Shown: positions 58,697-64,000 of the stretch, in pieces
Layout: each line of letters starts with the position of its first letter
How positions within the stretch are numbered: position 1 is the stretch's first letter
Origin: Formosa sp030427735
GTDB lineage: Bacteria > Bacteroidota > Bacteroidia > Flavobacteriales > Flavobacteriaceae
DNA: 64,000 nt
Reading direction: 5' to 3'
Assembly (NCBI RefSeq): GCF_051200825.1
Contig: NZ_CP195158.1
Location: 1,054,001-1,118,000, forward strand
Made by a program: the position numbers and the translations under genes
Notes under the pieces: model-generated
The model's database searches: none
Seen by the model: only the letters and a program-made list of their open reading frames with translations
What the model was told of the DNA's origin: nothing

Positions 58697-60415
58697 ATGA
58701 AAACAAAAAGATTTCTTCTAATAGGTATACTTTTAGGTATGAGCAATGTCTACGCACAATACCCAAAATTAACTAAGGAAGACAAAGCTAAAGAAGAAGC
58801 TATTAAAGCCGAAGCCTATAAGCATTCTGATGAAGCTTGGGAAAAGGCTAAAATTATAGTCCAAAAAGAAGCCAGAGAAGGAAAACCATACATTCCCTGG
58901 GCAGGGCGTCCAACCGATTTGCCACAGGCAGATATTCCTGCGTTTCCAGGAGCCGAAGGCGGCGGAATGTATACCTATGGTGGTCGTGGCGGTGAAGTTT
59001 ATACCGTAACCAGTCTTGCCGATGATGGCCCTGGATCTTTACGTGAAGCTTGCGAAAAAGGCGGTGCCAGAACTATAGTATTCAACGTGGCAGGTATTAT
59101 TACTCTTAAAACGCCATTAATTATTCGTGCACCTTACATTACCATTGCGGGGCAAACAGCTCCTGGCGATGGCGTTTGTGTGGCAGGCGAGACTGTTTGG
59201 ATCGATACACACGATGTCATTATCCGTCATATGCGTTTTCGCAGAGGCGAAACCTTTGTAGGTCGTCGCGACGATGCTATTGGAGGAAATCCTGTAGGGA
59301 ATATTATGTTAGACCACATTTCTGCAACTTGGGGATTAGACGAAAATATGTCTATCTACAGACACATGTACAGTCCAGGAGCCGATTATAAAGATGAAAA
59401 AAAACCAACCGTAAACATTACTATTCAAAATAGTTTATTTGGTGAAGCTTTAGATACCTATAACCATGCTTTTGGTAGTACTTTAGGTGGAGAAAATTGT
59501 TCGTTTATGCGAAATATGTGGGCGAATAATGCCGGGAGAAACCCTTCAATCGGGTGGAACGGTATTTTCAATTTTGTGAACAATGTCATGTTTAACTGGG
59601 TACACCGTTCTATAGATGGTGGCGATTATACTGCTAAATACAACATCATTAACAACTATTACAAACCAGGGCCATTAACACCACTCGATCAACCAGTAAG
59701 TTATAGAATTTTAAAACCAGAAGCGGGTAGAAGTAAATTAGATACTATGGTTTACGGTCGTGCTTATGTTAAAGGAAATATTGTAGAAAATAATTCAAAA
59801 ATCACTAAAGATAACTGGGCTGGTGGCGTTCAGATTGAAGGTAAAGATGGTGAATTGTTAGATTTTGAAGGCGCAAAACCATATTTTGATTATATGAATG
59901 CAAGCACTCCTTTTCCAATGCCTTGGATTCGCGAAATTATGGATGCCGATGAAGCATTCGATTATGTAACCGAACATGTTGGTGCTACACTTCCTATTCG
60001 CGATGTTGTAGACCAGCGTATTGTTAGAACGGTAAAAACAGGAAAACCAGAATATGTAAAGGGGCTAGATCCAGACTCGTTTTATCAGTTCGAGCACCGT
60101 CGTTTGGCCAAAGATTCTTATAAACATGGCATTATAACAGATATCGCTCAAGTTGGTGGTTATCCAGAATATAAAGGAACTCCATATGTTGATTCAGATA
60201 AAGATGGAATGCCAGATGCTTGGGAAAAGAAATATGGTTTAAACCCTAATGACTATTCCGATTGTAAAGTAGATAACAATAACGATGGCTATACTAATAT
60301 AGAATCGTATATTAATGGCATCAATCCGAAGAAAAAAGTAGATTGGAAAAATCTAGAGCATAACCAAGACACTTTAGATGAATTAAAAGACGGCTTGGCA
60401 GCGTATAAAAAATAA
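58697..60415 (+). CDS. Secreted pectate lyase-like protein (PL1-type), first copy
   Basis: I place the start at 58697 (MKTKRFLLIGILLGMSNVYA), a full signal peptide; an ATG at 58649 adds 16 residues that would obstruct it. The mature enzyme has 550 residues with the PL1 parallel beta-helix (about 70-400: FPGAEGGGMYTYGGRGGEVY, AGIITLKTPLIIRAPYITIA, GQTAPGDGVCVAG, and RRDDAIGGNPVGNIMLDHIS), and a C-terminal calcium-type repeat DSDKDGMPDAWEKKYGLNPN. It should cleave polygalacturonate by beta-elimination. It is paralogous to the gene at 61188. Confidence 0.87.
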   Translation: MKTKRFLLIGILLGMSNVYAQYPKLTKEDKAKEEAIKAEAYKHSDEAWEKAKIIVQKEAREGKPYIPWAGRPTDLPQADIPAFPGAEGGGMYTYGGRGGEVYTVTSLADDGPGSLREACEKGGARTIVFNVAGIITLKTPLIIRAPYITIAGQTAPGDGVCVAGETVWIDTHDVIIRHMRFRRGETFVGRRDDAIGGNPVGNIMLDHISATWGLDENMSIYRHMYSPGADYKDEKKPTVNITIQNSLFGEALDTYNHAFGSTLGGENCSFMRNMWANNAGRNPSIGWNGIFNFVNNVMFNWVHRSIDGGDYTAKYNIINNYYKPGPLTPLDQPVSYRILKPEAGRSKLDTMVYGRAYVKGNIVENNSKITKDNWAGGVQIEGKDGELLDFEGAKPYFDYMNASTPFPMPWIREIMDADEAFDYVTEHVGATLPIRDVVDQRIVRTVKTGKPEYVKGLDPDSFYQFEHRRLAKDSYKHGIITDIAQVGGYPEYKGTPYVDSDKDGMPDAWEKKYGLNPNDYSDCKVDNNNDGYTNIESYINGINPKKKVDWKNLEHNQDTLDELKDGLAAYKK

Positions 60416-60427
60416 TATAAATACATT

Positions 60428-60468
60428 AAAATTCCTGCTTGTCTGTGCATTGCAGGAATTTTTTTAAG
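60428..60468 (+). terminator. Terminator after the first lyase gene
   Basis: AAAATTCCTGC and GCAGGAATTTT with a T-run, ending 12 bp before the DUF3826 ATG. Confidence 0.75.
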
Positions 60469-60480
60469 ACCTAAATTATA

Positions 60481-61143
60481 ATGATAGTAAAAACAAGACT
60501 TTTAGCAGTAATCATTTTAATACTTACACAGCAGTTTGTAATGGCACAAGCTGTAGATCCCGAATATGTAAAAGTAACTAACGATAGAGCTCAGAAAATT
60601 GTAGATGGTTTGGATCTGAACAATGCCGAACAGGAACTGGTTGTTCGCGATTTAATTGCTAATCAATACAGAAACCTTAATACTATACATGAATCTAGAG
60701 ACGCCGAAATTGAAACGGTAAAAGCGTCTTCAAAATCTAATGAAGTACAAGAAAAGGAAATAGAGAAAATTAAATCTAAAGCCGATAAAGATATCGATAA
60801 ACTACATAAAAAATATGTTAACAATTTGTCTAAAACGCTAAACGACGATCAAGTTAATGCGGTAAAAGATGGAATGACTTACGGGGTGTTACCTAAAACC
60901 TATGCGGCCTTTCTAGAAATGATACCAAGTCTTAAAGACGACGAAAAAAAATATATTTATAGTAATTTAGAAGAAGCCAGAGAGCACGCCATGGATGGTG
61001 GTTCTTCTCACGAAAAACACTGGTGGTTTGGTAAATATAAAGGACGAATTAATAATTATTTATCAGCGCGTGGTTACGATCTTCAAAAGGAAAGAGACGA
61101 TTGGTATAAACGCATAGAGGCCGAAAAAAATAAAACAAACTAA
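60481..61143 (+). CDS. DUF3826 secreted protein
   Basis: The protein has 220 residues with a signal peptide (VIILILTQQFVMAQA) and a long charged helical region (DRAQKIVDGLDLNNAEQELV, KEIEKIKSKADKDIDKLHKK), then GMTYGVLPKTYAAFLEMIP and DGGSSHEKHWWFGKYKGRIN. This fits DUF3826, a family frequent in pectin and other Bacteroidota polysaccharide loci with unknown biochemical role. It lies between the two lyase genes and 44 bp before the second, so it is probably co-regulated with both. Confidence 0.82.
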   Translation: MIVKTRLLAVIILILTQQFVMAQAVDPEYVKVTNDRAQKIVDGLDLNNAEQELVVRDLIANQYRNLNTIHESRDAEIETVKASSKSNEVQEKEIEKIKSKADKDIDKLHKKYVNNLSKTLNDDQVNAVKDGMTYGVLPKTYAAFLEMIPSLKDDEKKYIYSNLEEAREHAMDGGSSHEKHWWFGKYKGRINNYLSARGYDLQKERDDWYKRIEAEKNKTN

Positions 61144-61187
61144 TTACTTAACTAACCAAGAACCTATTTTAACTAATATATAATAGC

Positions 61188-62861
61188 ATGAAATTTTCAG
61201 CATCAAAAGCAATAAAATCAGGTATCGTTTTAAGTGTTTTTAATATAGCTACGGTACTGGCGCAATACCCAGAAATTCCAAAAGCACTGCAAGACAAAAC
61301 CGATGAAGCCATGGCTCAAGAAGAAGCTCGGTTAGACCAAATTTGGAAAGCTAATTATCACATAATTGAAGATGAAACCAAACAAGGCAAACCTTATATC
61401 CCTTGGGCTTCAACGCCTGCAGATTTAGTTCAGGCCGATATTCCTGCTTTTCCGGGTGCCGAAGGCGGTGGCGCTTTCACTCAAGGTGGTCGTGGCGGAA
61501 AAATTTTCGTTGTAAACAGTTTAGCCGATAGCGGTTCTGGAACTTTGCGCGAAGCTTTAGAAGCTGTAGGTGCGAGAACGATCGTGTTTAATGTTGCGGG
61601 AATTATTCAGTTAGAAAAGCCTATAAACGTGCGTGCACCTTATGTAACCATTGCAGGACAGACGGCTCCTGGCGATGGTATTTGTGTAGCAGGCGAATCG
61701 GTGTTAATAGATACGCACGATGTTATTATTAGATACATGCGTTTTCGACGCGGGGCAACCGATGTAACTAGAAGAGACGATGCTTTGGGCGGAAATCCTA
61801 TAGGAAATATTATAATAGATCATTGCTCTGTAAGCTGGGGATTAGACGAAAATATTTCCATGTACAGACACATGTTTCAAGCCAACGAAAAGTCGAAACG
61901 CGAAAAGTTACCAACAGTAAATGTTACCATTCAAAATACCATTTCTTCTGAAGGTTTAGATACATATAACCATGCCTTTGGTAGTACTATTGGTGGTTTA
62001 AACAGTACGTTTGCTCGTAATTTATGGGCCAATAACATTTCCAGAAACCCATCTATAGGCATGTATGGCAGTTTTAATTTTGTAAACAATGTGTTGTTTA
62101 ACTGGTGGAACCGCTCTTTAGATGGTGGCGATTACCGTTCTAGATTCAATATTATTAATAACTATTTTAAACCAGGGCCAATTACTCCAGAAAATGAGCC
62201 TATTCGTTATAGAATTATTAAACCAGAAACAGGATATTACGAGCCAAAAACGCCTGGGCGTGCTTATGTAAACGGTAATATTGTTGAAGGAGCTCCCGAA
62301 GTTACTAAAGATAATTGGAATGGCGGCGTACAACCAGAAGGTGATAGAGATTTAGCTTATATTAAGCAAGCTAAACCGTTTAAAATGGCAAATGTTACCA
62401 TCTTAGAAACTAAAGCGGCTTATCAATACGTGTTAGATAATGTGGGCGCAACTTTACCCGTTCGCGATGCGGTAGATGAGCGTATTATTAAAACAGTAAA
62501 AACTGGAAAAGTAGCCTATAAAGATGGTTTAGAAAACACCATTGGTAAAGAATTTATAAAACGAAGACTTCCTGCCGATTCTTATAAAAAAGGCATCATT
62601 ACGCATCCCGATCAGGTTGGTGGTTATCCAGAATACAAAGGTAAGCCTTATAAAGATTCGGATAGTGATGGGATATCAGACAGATGGGAGAAAAAATATG
62701 GTTTAAATCCGAATGATGCTTCCGATGCGAATCAGGATGTAAACGGCGATGGCTATACCAATATCGAAAAGTACATCAACGGAATCGATCCGACTAAAAA
62801 GGTGGATTGGACGAATGCAAAAAATAATGTAAACACCTTATCGGATAGATTATTGCAATAA
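61188..62861 (+). CDS. Secreted pectate lyase-like protein (PL1-type), second copy
   Basis: The protein has 557 residues with a signal peptide (to about 25, TVLAQYPE). It shares the beta-helix core with its paralogue: FPGAEGGGAFTQGGRGGKIF, LREALEAVGARTIVFNVAGI, TIAGQTAPGDGICVAGESVL, and RRDDALGGNPIGNIIIDHCS, VSWGLDENISMYRHMFQ. The C-terminal DSDSDGISDRWEKKYGLNPN repeat is also shared. Differences outside the core (about 60-65% of positions appear similar by eye) suggest another preference, such as esterified or longer pectin. It is followed by the DUF4955-like gene after 17 bp. Confidence 0.87.
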   Translation: MKFSASKAIKSGIVLSVFNIATVLAQYPEIPKALQDKTDEAMAQEEARLDQIWKANYHIIEDETKQGKPYIPWASTPADLVQADIPAFPGAEGGGAFTQGGRGGKIFVVNSLADSGSGTLREALEAVGARTIVFNVAGIIQLEKPINVRAPYVTIAGQTAPGDGICVAGESVLIDTHDVIIRYMRFRRGATDVTRRDDALGGNPIGNIIIDHCSVSWGLDENISMYRHMFQANEKSKREKLPTVNVTIQNTISSEGLDTYNHAFGSTIGGLNSTFARNLWANNISRNPSIGMYGSFNFVNNVLFNWWNRSLDGGDYRSRFNIINNYFKPGPITPENEPIRYRIIKPETGYYEPKTPGRAYVNGNIVEGAPEVTKDNWNGGVQPEGDRDLAYIKQAKPFKMANVTILETKAAYQYVLDNVGATLPVRDAVDERIIKTVKTGKVAYKDGLENTIGKEFIKRRLPADSYKKGIITHPDQVGGYPEYKGKPYKDSDSDGISDRWEKKYGLNPNDASDANQDVNGDGYTNIEKYINGIDPTKKVDWTNAKNNVNTLSDRLLQ

Positions 62862-62878
62862 CAGAACATCAGGCAATT

Positions 62879-64000
62879 ATGAAATTTATCGGCATAAAAA
62901 GTAGAGGGCTTTATCGTAAAGGTAAAGTCCTTTTGTCAAGTTTAATAGTAGGCTCTACTGTGCTTTACAGTCACGCACAACAAGCATTTCCAGATCTTGT
63001 TAAAGATGAAAATGGAAAGGTTCTGCATGTGGCCGATAGTTTAGGAAACCAGATTCCCGATTTTTCGTTTGCGGGTTATATGGCTTCCGAAAAGGCAATC
63101 CCAACAGTCGATGTTAAAATTTTTGTATCGCATCAAGTTGAAGATGCTACGCAAAATATTCAAAATGCGATCGATTATGTGAGTAGATTAAAACCAGATG
63201 TTAACGGATTCCGTGGTGCTGTGCTTTTAGATAAAGGTACTTTCAAAATTAACGGTACTTTATATTTAAAAGCTTCGGGTGTTGTGCTTCGCGGAAGTGG
63301 GAATGAAGATAACGAAACTGTCTTGTTAGGTACTGGTTTAAAGCGTGAAGCTTTAGTAAGTGTTTTAGGTGAAGACAACAGAACTTATGCCGATACTTTA
63401 GTATTCAAAACAACATATACACCGCTTGGTGCTCAAAAAATTCAATTAGAACAAACGTCTAAATTAAAGCCTTCCGATGATATCATCATTCGTCAACGGT
63501 TAACCGATAAATGGATTAAGACTCTTGGAATGGATTTCTTTGGCGCAGAAACTGGCTGGATTGGTTGGAAAACCAGAGATTGGGACATTACCTGGAACCG
63601 CGTTGTTAAAGACGTAAAAGGTAACGAGGTGACTTTAAATGCACCGCTTACAATGACTTTAGATGATACCTTTGGTAAACCCGAAATTGTTAAATATACG
63701 TGGACAGGAAGAATAGAAAATGTAGGTGTAGAAAATATGAGTATGCAATCTACTTTCGATGCTTCAAACCCAAAAGACGAGCAACACCGTTGGTTTGGTG
63801 TTAGTCTGGCTAATGTAAAAAATGCTTGGGTGCGTCAGGTAAACTTTAAACATTTTGCTGGGGGTGCAGTAAACGTTTTAAAAACTGCACAGCAGATTAC
63901 TGTAGAAGATTGTATGGCTACCGAACCTGTTTCGGAAATTGCAGCGTTTAGAAGGCATACGTTTTACACCGAAGGGCAACAAACCTTATTTCAGCGTTGT
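62879..64000 (+). CDS. DUF4955-like secreted beta-helix protein, 3' end outside window
   Basis: Open from ATG at 62879 for 374 codons to the window end. The signal peptide (VGSTVLYSHAQQ) is followed by FPDLVKDENGKVLHVADSLG, DFSFAGYMASEKAIP, then NIQNAIDYVSRLKPDVNGFR, and GAVLLDKGTFKINGTLYLKA: a pectate-lyase-superfamily beta-helix as in DUF4955 proteins of Bacteroides pectin loci. It continues with ENVGVENMSMQSTFDAS and AWVRQVNFKHFAGGAVNVLK. The enzyme activity is unknown. It starts 17 bp after the second lyase stop. Confidence 0.75.
   Translation, partial: MKFIGIKSRGLYRKGKVLLSSLIVGSTVLYSHAQQAFPDLVKDENGKVLHVADSLGNQIPDFSFAGYMASEKAIPTVDVKIFVSHQVEDATQNIQNAIDYVSRLKPDVNGFRGAVLLDKGTFKINGTLYLKASGVVLRGSGNEDNETVLLGTGLKREALVSVLGEDNRTYADTLVFKTTYTPLGAQKIQLEQTSKLKPSDDIIIRQRLTDKWIKTLGMDFFGAETGWIGWKTRDWDITWNRVVKDVKGNEVTLNAPLTMTLDDTFGKPEIVKYTWTGRIENVGVENMSMQSTFDASNPKDEQHRWFGVSLANVKNAWVRQVNFKHFAGGAVNVLKTAQQITVEDCMATEPVSEIAAFRRHTFYTEGQQTLFQRC

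Noticed and set aside
1..64000. tRNA, rRNA or replication origin
   Set aside because: No cloverleaf, rRNA segment or DnaA-box cluster was recognised in the intergenic regions by eye.

Overview
This window looks like a chromosomal segment of a marine-type member of the Flavobacteriaceae (phylum Bacteroidota). The evidence is a SusC/SusD pair with polysaccharide lyases, type IX secretion C-terminal sorting domains, promoters of the TAnnTTTG type, many small SusD-style lipoproteins with Bacteroidota lipoboxes, an ACT-ACT-SerB phosphoserine phosphatase and a ftsK-lolA-lptF/G-ribB gene order. The genus cannot be fixed from the sequence.

Layout. 1-2.7 kb: a minus-strand pair, a Kelch-type protein followed by a pectinesterase-like beta-helix protein cut by the window edge. 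3.2-9.5 kb: ordinary genes (family 2 glycosyltransferase, sugar O-acetyltransferase, serB, a YpfJ-type zinc peptidase, a lipoprotein metallophosphoesterase). 9.6-14 kb: small lipoproteins and an S41 peptidase. 14.1-14.9 kb: a compact unit with an IS200-like (RAYT-type) tyrosine transposase. 15-34.6 kb: an AT-rich accessory island of about 25 genes, all on the minus strand and mostly hypothetical, with ten copies of a ~40-bp intergenic motif, one complete IS3-family element, a second RAYT with REP hairpins and a relic of a type I restriction specificity gene. 34.7-36.8 kb: a phased 10-bp tandem array in front of a DUF6266 gene, a tandem array of a 200-bp palindromic repeat and an excisionase-like HTH gene. 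37-46.8 kb: core genes (dsbD, tpx, dgkA, ftsK, lolA-like, lptF/G-like, ribB). 46.9-64 kb: two T9SS-secreted proteins, then a pectin-type polysaccharide utilization locus: susC, susD, an orphan CarboxypepD_reg-like protein, two PL1-like pectate lyases flanking a DUF3826 gene, and a DUF4955-like beta-helix protein cut by the window end.

How the genes work together. SusC/SusD would bind and import oligosaccharides released by the two secreted pectate lyases. The Kelch and pectinesterase-like genes at the other end of the window may belong to related pectin processing, but they are 50 kb away. dsbD and tpx serve periplasmic and cellular redox; ftsK to ribB is an envelope and cell-division neighbourhood found together in relatives.

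The most unusual content is repetitive. (1) A ~200-bp multi-hairpin element occurs in at least eleven copies at eight sites. It shares both termini with the transposase unit at 14.3-14.9 kb, so it is probably a non-autonomous partner of that transposase. (2) The one-directional island at 15-34.6 kb has recurring junction sequences that resemble a gene-cassette array, although no integrase is visible. (3) A run of thirteen GTCA units exactly 10 bp apart lies directly upstream of the DUF6266 gene.
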